A DNA stretch of 64,000 nucleotides, from assembly GCA_963662175.1 (NCBI GenBank), contig OY759223.1, positions 10,084,249 to 10,148,248 on the forward strand, in the 5' to 3' direction. Under the pieces are notes generated by a model. That model was not told the origin of the DNA, searched no databases, and saw only the letters and a program-made list of their open reading frames with translations. Shown here piece after piece: positions 8,300 through 18,204 of the stretch. Position 1 is the stretch's first letter. The number at the start of each line of letters is the position of its first letter. The DNA is from Aradus depressus (lineage: Eukaryota; Arthropoda; Insecta; Hemiptera; Aradidae). The position numbers were made by a program, and so were the translations under genes.

Positions 8300-8963
8300 G
8301 TCATGTTATAATAATCAATTATGTTACCCGCACCCCGCGCTACCCATCGAGGTAACCTCTCTTTGTGGCTATAAGTGTCAGGTCATGTTATAATAATCAA
8401 TTATGTTACCCGCACCCCGCGCTACCCATCGAGGTAACCTCTCTTTGTGGCTATAAGTGTCAGGTCATGTTATAATAATCAATTATGTTACCCGCACCCC
8501 GCGCTACCCATCGAGGTAACCTCTCTTTGTGGCTATAAGTGTCAGGTCATGTTATAATAATCAATTATGTTACCCGCACCCCGCGCTACCCATCGAGGTA
8601 ACCTCTCTTTGTGGCTATAAGTGTCAGGTCATGTTATAATAATCAATTATGTTACCCGCACCCCGCGCTACCCATCGAGGTAACCTCTCTTTGTGGCTAT
8701 AAGTGTCAGGTCATGTTATAATAATCAATTATGTTACCCGCACCCCGCGCTACCCATCGAGGTAACCTCTCTTTGTGGCTATAAGTGTCAGGTCATGTTA
8801 TAATAATCAATTATGTTACCCGCACCCCGCGCTACCCATCGAGGTAACCTCTCTTTGTGGCTATAAGTGTCAGGTCATGTTATAATAATCAATTATGTTA
8901 CCCGCACCCCGCGCTACCCATCGAGGTAACCTCTCTTTGTGGCTATAAGTGTCAGGTCATGTT
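8300..8963. repeat. 82-bp tandem array, eight near-identical units
   Basis: GTCATGTTATAATAATC recurs at 8300, 8382, 8464, 8546, 8628, 8710, 8792, 8874 and 8956, always 82 bp apart. The units look identical by eye apart from a few bases in the first. Each contains CCCGCACCCCGCGC and ATCGAGGTAACCTC. A much older, diverged relative can be seen at about 7990-8060. Near-perfect identity means recent expansion or homogenisation. It lies just downstream of the resilin-like gene. Confidence 0.95.
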
Positions 8964-9114
8964 ACTCATTGAAATATACAAATATTGAGAGATGCTTAAG
9001 TAGACAAAATATAAAAAATTGGATTTCATACCAAAACAAAAATCGTAATTTAAAGAATGGCTTAGAAATGGCATAAGCTATTAATACTGTCATACAGGTA
9101 AAAAAAATCACGGA

Positions 9115-9137
9115 TTTATTAAAATTTTTATTTTATT
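9115..9137 (-). promoter_or_regulatory. Polyadenylation signals of the resilin-like gene
   Basis: Three AATAAA hexamers on the minus strand (9132-9137, 9127-9132, 9115-9120), 80-100 bp after the stop at 9217. Confidence 0.6.
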
Positions 9138-9216
9138 TACCAAAAATTTTCAAATGTACAAAATAGTTTAAGATTCGGAGGGTTTTCTTTTGAGATGGCA
9201 CTTGAAGGGTGATGGT

Positions 9217-9302
9217 TTAGTAGACGTAGCTCCCGTCAGGGCCTTGTGGTTGTGATGGTCGACCGCTAGGGGGCAGGTAGCTGTTACCTGGGCCAGCCCC
9301 AC
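9217..9302 (-). CDS. Resilin-like protein, terminal exon 5
   Basis: The acceptor is TTGCCAG above 9302; the exon then supplies two bases that complete a split Gly codon, 27 codons and TAA (9219-9217). It encodes NSYLPPSGRPSQPQGPDGSYVY at the C-terminus. NSYLPPS matches the motif found in resilins, and a Tyr-rich end is typical of them. The stop and phase agree exactly with exon 4. No chitin-binding R&R domain is present in this or any other exon. Confidence 0.85.
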
Positions 9303-9423
9303 CTGGCAAAAACATTTATATACAATTAGTTTAATAATAATTTGATATGTAACAAAGAAATGGACAGAAAGAAAAGGAGGAAAGTGGAAATGAAACTAAT
9401 AGAAATATAGAGCTAATCAACTT

Positions 9424-9622
9424 GAGCATGTCGTCCTTCGGATGGTATGTTGAGCGATGGTCCCATGTACGATGTTAGGTACTCATTAAAACCCCTACTC
9501 TAATAAACATTTAGGATTCCCATAGTAGAATCGGGCTCACATCCACCAGAGTGACGAAAGAGCGCTCTGGTAGTAGGCGATATGACCTTGTAGTTAAAGT
9601 ATGAGTCATAATAACTAACTAG
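9424..9622 (+). mobile_element. SINE1 3' half, in resilin-like intron 4
   Basis: Begins GTCGTCCTTCGGATGG and runs to ATGAGTCATAATAACTAACT. The tRNA-like head is missing. Confidence 0.8.
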
Positions 9623-9728
9623 AACAATACAAATACTTTTACCTCCAATTTAACATTTTCCGTTTTCTCCCTCAACTGTGACCAGCTTCTTTATGCCATC
9701 ATTTTCTTTTATCATTTAACTATTTTTT

Positions 9729-10630
9729 CTTCCCCAGTTATACGAAGTATAGGGGAAGTTATGTAATCGGCCAAAAATTCGATGCTGAGTTTTCAACGGA
9801 ATTTCATATTTTCAGACCTCTAGATTCCAAATATGAAAAAAAAAGAAATGCTGTCTGTCTGTGAACACGATAACCTCCGATAGAATGAATGTAGCGACAC
9901 AAAATTGTGTAAGTGAATCTATGACCCTCTATCGATGACATCTATTGTTTTTCGTGATACTTAACAATTTTGCAGAAATATTGTAAAACACTTAAAAAAT
10001 TAAAAAAAAAAAAGTATGTTTGTTAAAAATGTTGTCTATTTCACAAAGTATATAAAGTGTATGGTAACAATACTGAAAGTACTCCCATATATTGTGGAAT
10101 GGACAATATTTTAAAAAACACATACTTTTTCTTTATATTTTTTATTGTTTTTCAGCCAAATCGCGACCAAAGAGAAGGGAAAGGCTTAACGTAAAAACTC
10201 TAATAACTGCCGATAGAATGAATGTTTTGACACGAAATTTTATATGTACGACAAAAATCCCATAAGGACAACACCATGTGTCTTTCAGCCAAATCGATCC
10301 AAGGGAAGAGGGGGGATTGGGAACTTAACTCAGAAACTCTAATAACTGTCGTTGTAATGAATGTATCGACACAAAATTTCATTTGTGAATTCAAAATCTT
10401 ATAAGAACGACACTTATTAATTTTCAGTGGAATCGGCAGAAGGGAAGGGGGGATCAGAGGAGGGACTCAACTCAAAAACCCCGAATAACCGCCGATGTTA
10501 TAAAAAATCGACATGAAATTTTATATTTAATGTCAAAACTTTTTCAAATTTCAACGGGAGGATTTAGGAGTCCCTATATAAGTTATCTGTTAAATATTAG
10601 GAGGAGCAAAAAGTTAATTGATTAATTCGT
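9729..10630 (+). mobile_element. F3 element, nearly complete
   Basis: The head is a hairpin, CTTCCCC ... TATACGAAGTATA ... GGGGAAG (9729-9758). Next come GTCTGTGAACACGATAAC and three or four diverged body units of roughly 120-140 bp, each with CCGATAGAATGAATG, TCGACACAAAATT and GAAGGGAAGGGGGG. The end has AATTGATTAATTCG. Similar units appear in about 17 places in the window. I see no transposase, so it is non-autonomous. The superfamily is not clear to me. Confidence 0.7.
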
Positions 10631-11542
10631 TTTAATTTTTGCATTTACGAGATGAGAAAAGATGAAATTCCGTTGAAAACTTTACATCGAATTTGTGACT
10701 GATTACAAAAAAAAAATTCATTGCTAAAATCGATTGCGAGTTATTACACTTGCACAAACATTGAAATTCGTGGAAATGTTCAAACATTCCTTTACACTTT
10801 GTTCGTATTCTGAGAGTTTTAATAGTTGACAATTAATTTAGAAATGATGAAAGTGAACTAAGTTTGCGGAAGTTCTGTCTGAAGGGACTTTATTTACTTA
10901 GACGAGTGAGAGTTTGACAAGGTCGTGTGGGCCACTATCCAGAGATGAGCCAACAAGGCCTCGTCACATCGCCTCCTCTCCGTAGTCTCCCTTCCATTCT
11001 GTTACACAACCCCAGCTGCCTCTACTTCGGTACTTATCTCGTCTCCTTCTTTCATAACCACACAACAAAACTCTACATCAACCACAAACTCCATCTTGAA
11101 TACACAATTCACTTTTCTTTTATGTATAGAAGAATATCATGAGAAACAATAATATAAACTCAACTGAACAAAATGAATTGTCGTTCTCCATCTAAAACCA
11201 ATCGAGTGTTTTGACTAAAAATCCATAGTTTACATACACATAGACTTCTGAATCTTCATAAGTCTTTAGAATATAAATTTCTGACCAGATCTAAAAATTA
11301 AAAGGCATTTTAAATAAATTTACCAAATTTAGCCAAGTTATGAGGTTTAGATTGGAAAGTCTGTAAATTTATGGTAAGTTGGGAGGTTCAATATTTGGCA
11401 GTAGAGAGCGAATTATGCTATGTTAGTTCTCATACTTCATCAATGGATGTCAGGTAGGTTCTTGCATTTATCAAGTTCAATACCTCAAATCGGCGGCCGA
11501 GGTTTTCACTTTAAACCGACGAAGATAGTTGAAATGACTCAC
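10631..11542. other. Rest of resilin-like intron 4
   Basis: The first 130 bp look like an inverted F3 head. Between 10920 and 11140 lies a pyrimidine-rich stretch with a 71-codon open frame on the plus strand that I do not recognise. I do not call it a gene. Confidence 0.4.
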
Positions 11543-12313
11543 CTCCGTTGCCGCCGCCGCCACCGCTGGGACCCGAAGGATATCCACCGCCACCACCGCC
11601 TCCATGTCCACCTCCATTGCCGCCGCCTCCATGTCCACCGCCATTGCCACCGCCTCCATGTCCACCTCCATTCCCGCCGCCTCCATGTCCACCTCCATTG
11701 CCGCCGCCTCCACCAGGAGCCAGATAGTTGCCACCAGGTCGACCGCCATTGCCGCCCCCAGGTCGCCCACTTGGATATCCACCATTCCCGCCTCCATTGC
11801 CACCAGGTCGTCCACTAGGATATCCACCCCCACCGCCACCACTTGGATAACCACCACCTCCACCGCCATTACCGCCGCCAGGTCGCCCACTAGGGTATCC
11901 ACCCCCTCCGCCGCCATTACCACCTCCTGGTCGTCCACTAGGATATCCACCATTTCCGCCACCATTGCCGCCAGGCCTTCCACTTGGATATCCACCATTG
12001 CCGCCTCCACCTCCACTCGGGTATCCTCCGCCACCACCACCGTTGCCGCCAGGCCTACCGCTAGGATAACCGCCAGCGCCGCCTCCGTTGCCTCCCGGCC
12101 TTCCTCCTGGGTATCCGCCGCCACCTCCATTGCCGCCTGGCCTTCCGCCACCATGTCCGTTGCCGCCACTACTGGGAGGTCCATAGCCGCCTGACGGTCG
12201 TCCTCCACCATGTCCGTTACCGTTTCCACCGTGACCTAGACCGTTTCCACCCCCATGTCCACCTCCATTGCCGCCTCCTTGAGTAGGTGGGAGATATCCA
12301 CTGCTGGGTCCAC
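11543..12313 (-). CDS. Resilin-like protein, Gly-rich exon 4
   Basis: This 771-bp exon in phase 1 has acceptor TTCTAG above 12313 and donor GTGAG below 11543. I read it codon by codon and found no stop. It opens with SSGYLPPTQGGGN, then has His-rich HGGGNG units. About ten GGYPSGRPGGNGGG-type units follow, and then GGHGGGGNGGG units at the end. GYP.GRPGG repeats are the elastic repeat type of pro-resilins, and the Tyr residues are candidate dityrosine cross-link sites. Open frames in other registers on either strand are by-products of this repeat. Confidence 0.85.
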
Positions 12314-12967
12314 CTAGAAGTTATAATAATTTCATGTCAGTTAAAGTAATATTATACTGGGTCCTTTAAGATGATAGCTCAGGATGCTGATTCCATTGGT
12401 TCATAAAATGACCGATATTCAGGTTTGAGAATATATATCTAACAAATTATAAAAAGTGCTTGTGACAAAAAGCATCATTAAATGAACATTCGCAATAAAA
12501 GTTCAACTTGAACAAAAAATAAAGAAGAAATGTCGAGAACAAAATTTCCTCGACTATGTCCTGGATGGAGTACCTATATTCGGTTCGTATGACAAATAAA
12601 ATAAGTTAGAAAATATAAAAGTATATTTCTTATTTTTAAATGTTCAAATATATTTTTCTTATCCATCTATCTATATATATAAAATATAATGTCTGTATGT
12701 TTGTGTTTTATAGACTCCTAAACGCCGATTTTGTTCTTATGTTCAGCAATTATGTTGGTCGAAGGTTTAGAACATAGTTTTATCCCACCCTTACCCCACC
12801 CCCCCATTCATTCCGCATTTATGGAACAAATATTGAACGAGCATTCATGCATTAATAATTGGTTTTCGAATAGTGTCTGAGAAAAACTTCTGCAAATATG
12901 TGCCTAGGTGGGATGGCATCAAATGCGTCGTAAGCAGTTTTATAGATAAATGAGTGACGTAACTTAC
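12314..12967 (-). other. Resilin-like intron 3
   Basis: GT/AG bordered. Near 12668 the sequence TCTATATATATAAAATATAATG followed by TGTATGTTTGTG resembles the 5' end of insect Helitrons, but only a short piece is seen. Confidence 0.6.
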
Positions 12968-13321
12968 CGCCAAATCCACCACCACCGGGAGCACTGCCAC
13001 CAAATCCACCTCCAGGGGCTCCACCTCCACCACTGGGTGCTCCGTAAGATCCACCAGGAGCGCCACCTCCAGGAGCTCCATAGCTTCCTCCAGGAGCGCC
13101 ACCCCCGCCACTGGGGGCCCCGTAAGAGCCACCAGGAGCCCCGCCGCTAGGAGCTCCGTATGAACCTCCCGGAGCGCCACCACCACCGCCGCCACTGGGG
13201 GCACCGTATGATCCGCCAGGTGCTCCCCCACTAGGAGCCCCGTAGCTGCCTCCAGGGGCGCCTCCTCCCGGCCCCCCTGGACCACCGCCACTGGGGGGCA
13301 GATATCCTCGCTCCAGCCCCT
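12968..13321 (-). CDS. Resilin-like protein, SYGAP-repeat exon 3
   Basis: This 354-bp exon in phase 1 has acceptor TTTCAG above 13321 and donor GTAAG below 12968. It encodes EGLERGYLPPSGGG, then seven units of GGSYGAP with Gly/Pro/Ala spacers, then two GGGFGG units. YLPPS followed by SYGAP repeats is the layout of the first elastic block of insect pro-resilin (Drosophila resilin has SYGAP units). Tyr in each unit is the expected dityrosine site. It joins exon 2 within a Glu codon and exon 4 within a Gly codon. Confidence 0.88.
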
Positions 13322-13426
13322 CTGAAACAAATAGATTAAATAAATAAATACATTTTTGAGTTGCCATATGGTATTTAATTGTCATATCAATAAAATTAGA
13401 GCAGTACCTAGGCTAAAACAATGTCT

Positions 13427-13463
13427 AGAAGTACTGAGACCATAATATGGTCTCAGTACTTCT
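13427..13463. repeat. Perfect palindrome inside an intron
   Basis: AGAAGTACTGAGACCAT, a 3-bp AAT loop, then its exact reverse complement. A 17-bp perfect stem in intron 2 of the resilin-like gene. Confidence 0.95.
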
Positions 13464-13997
13464 GAGTAAAGTATAGATGGTGCTATCTAATAGCGCCATT
13501 TCTTAGCGCGAAAGTAGTAGATTTTAAATTCAAAAACTTACATAAGAACAAATTCTTTACCCCCCTCCCCTATAGTAAGAATTAGTAACATTGAGCTTAT
13601 ACTCCCCCCCCTAAGGGCTGCACTCTGGGCTTGTACCAGAATCACGTGTTGCCGTTTTGTGGGAGGATGCCACCAAACGTCAGCAGCGTACATTGCTACA
13701 GAGGGAGGCCCCACGTTGCAAGGGAGGCAAGTGTGGTGAACTTGCACACATGCAATCCTTATCGTATAGGGGTTGTAACAAAGAGAAAATACTATTATTG
13801 TTTTATGTAATCCATTAGTAGCGGATTTAAAGCTTGTTAACTGTCTTATTTTCTGCTCGACAGTTAAGTTTAATTACTTTAAAGCTCCTCAGCAGGAAAT
13901 TGTAAATACATATTTTTTGAAAAAATAGTAGAAGGAACATAATTTTTTTTTCACATTACATTTTTATTTACTTTCGCAATGAGTTATATAATCATGT

Positions 13998-14628
13998 AGT
14001 GTACATGCAATGTACTTCCCCAGAACGAATTAATCAATTAACTTTTCGCTAGTCCTCCAAAACCAGTTGACCTTTTGCGTAAATATTTCAATACTTGACT
14101 TACATAAGGGCACCTAAATCCGTATAGTAAATTTTGTGTCAATAAATTCATTACATCGGCAGTTATTGGGTTTTATGAGACGAGTCTCCCCTCCTCCGAT
14201 TCCCCTTTCCTTATCCCGATTCCGTGGAAAATTAATAAGTGTCGCAGTTATTACAATTTTTGAGTTAAGCCTCTCCCTAATCCCCGTTCATTATGGCCAA
14301 TTTACCTGAAAATTGATGTCCTTATGGGGTTCAGGTCATACTTATACAATTTCGATACATTCATATTATTAGAGTTTTTGCGTTAAGTTTAACCGTTAAT
14401 CCCCGTTTTTTTTTTGGTCTGGAATTCAATAGGTGTCAGAGAGTTCTGGACTCGCATATATAATTTCGTGTCGATAAATTCATTCTATCGGGAGCTATCG
14501 AGTTCACAGACACACACACAGAAATGTTTTTTTTTCATATTTGGAAACTAGAGGTTGGAAAACATGAAAACTCCGTATCGAATTTTTGACCGATTTTTGA
14601 CTGACATTTCATACTGGCATTACTCCGT
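13998..14628 (-). mobile_element. F3 element copy
   Basis: Reverse orientation. The tail side (ACTTCCCCAGAACGAATTAA) is at 14010, diverged body units follow, and the CACGATAACTC-like sequence and hairpin head are near 14500-14628. Confidence 0.7.
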
Positions 14629-14813
14629 ATAAGAAAGTCACACTCAGAATTACGTTGTACAATCTATCAAAGAAAACCGCTGATGCCAACACATTACATT
14701 CATATACCCAATAACGACAGGATGAAATTTGAGACGGATGGAGGGGGAAGGTGGGTGATCTGTAAAAAAGTGGTTGATATAAGAAAGTCGTAATATGGTC
14801 ACATATAGTTTAT

Positions 14814-14990
14814 TACTTCCCCAGGTATACGAACAATAGGGAAAGTTATGTAATCGGAGAGAAATTCGAAAAGGCCTTATGTAAATCAAATATTGAGTGT
14901 TAGACCAAACTATTGGCTTTGGATTGAAAGAGAAAAATTATTTGATTAATTCTTGCTGGGGAAGTACATAGCCTGTGATCCACCTACGAC
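14814..14990 (+). mobile_element. F3 element, internally deleted
   Basis: The hairpin head (CTTCCCCAGGTATACGAAC) joins directly to the tail (TTCTTGCTGGGGAAGTACAT). The body repeats are missing, so this shows both ends of the family in 180 bp. Confidence 0.75.
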
Positions 14991-15030
14991 TTTTTTTTTC
15001 TTCTAGATAACGGATAATAGAATAGGATAA

Positions 15031-15219
15031 TGCCGATCTTCGGGACGTTTAGCGAAGGTCCCCGAGCCTGTACGATGTCAGGTACTCGTTAAGGACACCT
15101 ATCCTAGGTTAATAAACCTGGGTAGGCAAAATTAGCAACCAGAGTGACGAAAAACGCTCTGGTAGTAGACGATATGACCTTGTAGTTAAAGCCTGGGCAT
15201 GAGTCATAATAACTAACTA
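15031..15219 (+). mobile_element. SINE1 3' half
   Basis: From CTTCGGGACGTTTAGCG to GAGTCATAATAACTAACT. The head is missing. Confidence 0.8.
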
Positions 15220-15255
15220 CAGGATTATATATGTTAACATGTCTGAGAGTCTCAT

Positions 15256-15320
15256 TTAGCCTTTTATCTCACTTTTGGATATAAATGGTCTTTTATATTC
15301 AAAAGTGAGATAAAAAGCTT
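15256..15320. repeat. Inverted repeat (hairpin)
   Basis: CCTTTTATCTCACTTTTG and, after a loop with ATATAAATGG, CAAAAGTGAGATAAAAAG. The arms are about 18 bp. Confidence 0.85.
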
Positions 15321-16063
15321 GTCCTAAACACTGGCGAAAGGGCGCACACTGTGGCAAGAGGCCCCAAAACCTGGCCAAAATACAAAAAAAAACAGATGCA
15401 GATTTTAAGGAGGGAGTGAAGGTGGGTTTACTTGCATACACCTGTACAAACATAAACAAGACCATTGCAGCCTTATAATACCCTCTACATTGCCTCAGTC
15501 TATATTTATAAAGTTTTAAAACCCAATCTTTTTAATTCTTTTATTGTCTTAAATATGGAGATCTCTTCTCAAGGTAAGTGTACTGAATTATATTACTATC
15601 ATTAGAGTCACTGCTTAATAAAAAAATACTGAAAAAAATCAGTTTTTGTTGTTGCCGGGCATTGCCTCATTCACCTTCTTAAAGTATTTTCATCAGCTAA
15701 CTGAAATCCGTTTTGCGAAAATTTGCGAATTTGGGAGAATTTGTACGAAGAAGGAGCAGACGCAGACGATTAATTTTAGTGAATTTTCGAAGAAAATTGT
15801 ACATTTCTCATAAGCTGTATCAGCTACAACACGTGTTCACCTCCTCTTGAGGAGCAAATGTATTTGTCAAAATACAGTACTCAATGAAGGGTCGGGGAAT
15901 TTTTCAAGTATTTTTTTCGTGTTCAGCACACCAAAAAACATAAAGTAGGTGTATATGTTTCATAATTTTGGCCAGAAAGATCATTTTGCCCCGGGCGTGA
16001 CCAACCTTCTTTATTCGACTCAAAAACATTGGTTTTTTATAACTATACGTGAAGTGGACTCAC

Positions 16064-16136
16064 CTAGTCTGGCTCGCTTTAATCGTGCTGGTTCTCCTGA
16101 TGTTCGGACAGCTAGTACAGCCAAGACGGTTCCTAC
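16064..16136 (-). CDS. Resilin-like protein, exon 2 (signal peptide end)
   Basis: This 73-bp exon enters in phase 0 and leaves in phase 1. The acceptor is GTTTTCAG and the donor is GTGAG. It encodes VGTVLAVLAVRTSGEPARLK and continues RARL. Joined to exon 1 it gives a hydrophobic signal-peptide core followed by a basic KRAR stretch that could be a processing site. The exact phase fit on both sides is the main support for such a small exon. Confidence 0.8.
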
Positions 16137-16220
16137 CTGAAAACAAATGTAATAAAATTTAATTTATAAATTAATTAAAATTACTTTTAAAATTAAATAA
16201 AATAAAAAATAAATATATAT

Positions 16221-16372
16221 AGTTAGTTATTATGACTCATGCCCGGGCTTTAACTACTAGGTCATATCGCCTACTACCAGAGCGCTCTTTCGTCACTCTG
16301 GTGGACATGTGCCCGACTCTAGTGTGGGATTCCTAAATTTTGCCTACCCTAAATTTTTATTCACCTAGAGCA
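16221..16372 (-). mobile_element. SINE1 copy, 3' part, split by a LINE
   Basis: In reverse, it runs from GAGTCATAATAACTAACT to the CCTAGGTGAATAAAAATT region. The copy continues at 16772-16813 after the LINE insertion at 16373-16761. Confidence 0.85.
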
Positions 16373-16761
16373 CATCATGATAAACACAGTACACGACACA
16401 ATTCAGGACCTTTACAGAAGTTTCCACAACAAATTGCATTCACACCCAAATCCATACATCCACTCACTTTCTTCACCACACTTACCACACAATCCTCCCA
16501 GAAGATTGAAGAGGATGTGGAACCGTGACTTAATATAATCCCAAATTACAACCCACCACTTCTTGAAACAAAATCATAAAATCCCCATTTATTGATAATA
16601 ACCATAATATTCATTGCTTTAAATTTCGCCCTGAAGAGCTACCGCTGGGTGGCCTTCCTCTCTCACGCCAATCAAGTCATCCACATTCAATCAAGTCCTC
16701 TTGGTAGCTGGTTGTTGCGTCATGGTTTGGACCAACATTATAAAGACAAAAAAAAAAAAAA
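16373..16761 (+). mobile_element. Jockey-like LINE tail inserted in SINE1, with target duplication
   Basis: The open frame from 16380 to 16533 encodes the Jockey-type C-terminus: HDTIQDLYRSFHNK, then HPNPYIHSL, LPHNPP and RMWNRDLI before the stop. A 3' UTR with GGTGGCCTTCCTCT and a poly(A) run (16747-16761) follows. ACCTAGAGCA at 16363-16372 is repeated at 16762-16771. The host SINE1 resumes after the second copy. This is direct evidence of target-primed insertion of a 5'-truncated element. Confidence 0.9.
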
Positions 16762-16771
16762 ACCTAGAGCA

Positions 16772-16813
16772 GGCGTCCTGACATACAGGCTCGGGACCAT
16801 CGCTTAACGTTCC
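16772..16813 (-). mobile_element. SINE1 copy, continuation
   Basis: GACATACAGGCTCGGGACCATC and CGCTTAACG continue the SINE1 interrupted at 16372. Confidence 0.8.
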
Positions 16814-16849
16814 GGTCACTTGAGTAAAGAGAGAGTAATAACTCTACAG

Positions 16850-17985
16850 CTTCACGGCATAAATGAATGAAATGAGAACAAATTTTATTATTCTGGGACC
16901 GAGATCCCCTAAGAATAAATACATAGTATGTCGTACAAAGAAATAAATAAATTAGTGCTACATTGGAGAAAAACTAGACGATTATAAATATAGATAAACA
17001 AAAGATTAACATGAAAAAACATAAAATTAACAGCTTCATTATGATGAAAATAAAATAAAAATAAAAGTATCTATATAAATAAAAGAGAATATGTAAAAAG
17101 AAAAGACAATCTATATAACTAAGAAAGAAAATAGAATAGATAATAAAAACGACAGAGCATAATACTATGATGGTTGATTATAAAGAGAAGGGAGGATGCC
17201 CAGACAAGGTTTGAAATAAAAGTAATTTTAGACGGTAGGGGCTAGATAGAACAGTGTGAGGAGAGAGAAGAAAAATAAAAATAGACAAAATAAAATAAGA
17301 TAAAATAAAAAATAAATAAATGCATAATAAAAATATATAAATGAGTAAAATGAACAAAAAAGGAATAACAATGATTATGATCGAATAATTTAGGAAATAT
17401 GATAAAAGAAATATAATAAAATAGAGAATAAAAAAAAATGGGATAAGTAAATAATTTAAATGATTTGATAATTGAGGTTGACGAATTAGAGAATACGGGG
17501 GAGAGAGATGAAGACCTAAGAGGGGAGTGGATTGTTTAGTGAAGAGGAATTGGAATAATGAGGATTTGAAGGAAGCGACGGAAGGAGAGTGACGGATTGG
17601 GGGAGGCAGGGAGTTGTAGAGAGAGGAGGCCTGGACAAGATAGTTGTGGAAGGCCGAGGAGCGATGGGAGGGGATGAAGAGGTCTGAAGGACGGGATCTA
17701 GTCTGTCTCTGGAGAACAGAGGACTGGAGTTGAAACATTTGGTAGAGGTAGTAGGGTTCTTTGGATTTAAGCATTAGGAAGAGGAAGGAGCCTAGGAGGT
17801 AGTTTTGGCGGTAGGAGGGTTTGAGCTATAACTCAGAGAACCAGGGCGAAATATGAGCGTCTCTAGGGACATCGAAAACAAATCTGACATGAGCGTTCAG
17901 GATTCGCTGGAGTTTGATATCGAGTCCCTTACTCAGATCATTATAAAGCACCCGTAGTCGGGATAAACTAATATATAAACACTTT
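16850..17985 (-). mobile_element. CR1-like LINE 3' end, 5'-truncated
   Basis: The minus-strand coding trace from 17985 down to about 17500 encodes the tail of a CR1/L2-group reverse transcriptase: KGLDIKLQRILNAHVRFVF, then a HISPWFSEL segment with one in-frame stop, then YLYQMFQ. The hallmark end ASSLYNSLPPPIRHSPS with FKSSLFQFL follows. The frame stays open past this into a Phe/Ile-rich stretch (17178-17500) that is most likely AT-rich 3' UTR. The sequence near 16880-16960 resembles the termini of such elements. The element is inactive. Confidence 0.7.
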
Positions 17986-18204
17986 CGTCTGTGTCCATAC
18001 TTATTTCTTCGGTCAAGGTGAAATGTCCCGTTTTTTATTATGAATTTATTTCAACAGATAGCATCACTATAGCAGCAAAAATATTAAAGGTATTTTGACT
18101 AAACGGCTCAACTTTTTTTAAATATTTGTACTCAATATAAATGTAGAATTGATATGACACTCGGTTTTTTTTTAATCCTAAATTCCGAATTTTAGGTTTT
18201 TTAT

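Larger units (their letters stand above)
13322..16063 (-). other. Resilin-like intron 2
   Basis: About 2.7 kb. It contains a perfect 17-bp-arm palindrome (13427-13463), two F3 copies, a SINE1 fragment, a hairpin at 15256-15320 and unassigned DNA. The stretch 13464-13997 has short C-rich runs and no coding signal. The stretch 15320-16063 shows nothing recognisable. Confidence 0.75.

Noticed and set aside
8300..8963. CRISPR-like array
   Set aside because: The 82-bp units are contiguous repeats without variable spacers, in an insect genome.
10200..10394. Recurrent peptide VDTFITTAVI in several frames across the window
   Set aside because: It is the translation of the F3 body repeat; no start, no consistent frame length, and non-coding by its repeat nature.
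11420..12194. Long plus-strand frames rich in Ser/Thr/Ile or His/Arg, and a minus-strand Met/Ala/Val/Glu frame
   Set aside because: They are other registers of the Gly-rich repeat of resilin-like exon 4. Only the Gly frame has matching splice phases on both sides.
12845..13330. 161-codon Leu/Val/Glu-rich minus-strand frame
   Set aside because: Out-of-register reading of resilin-like exon 3. The SYGAP frame fits the splice sites and the family.
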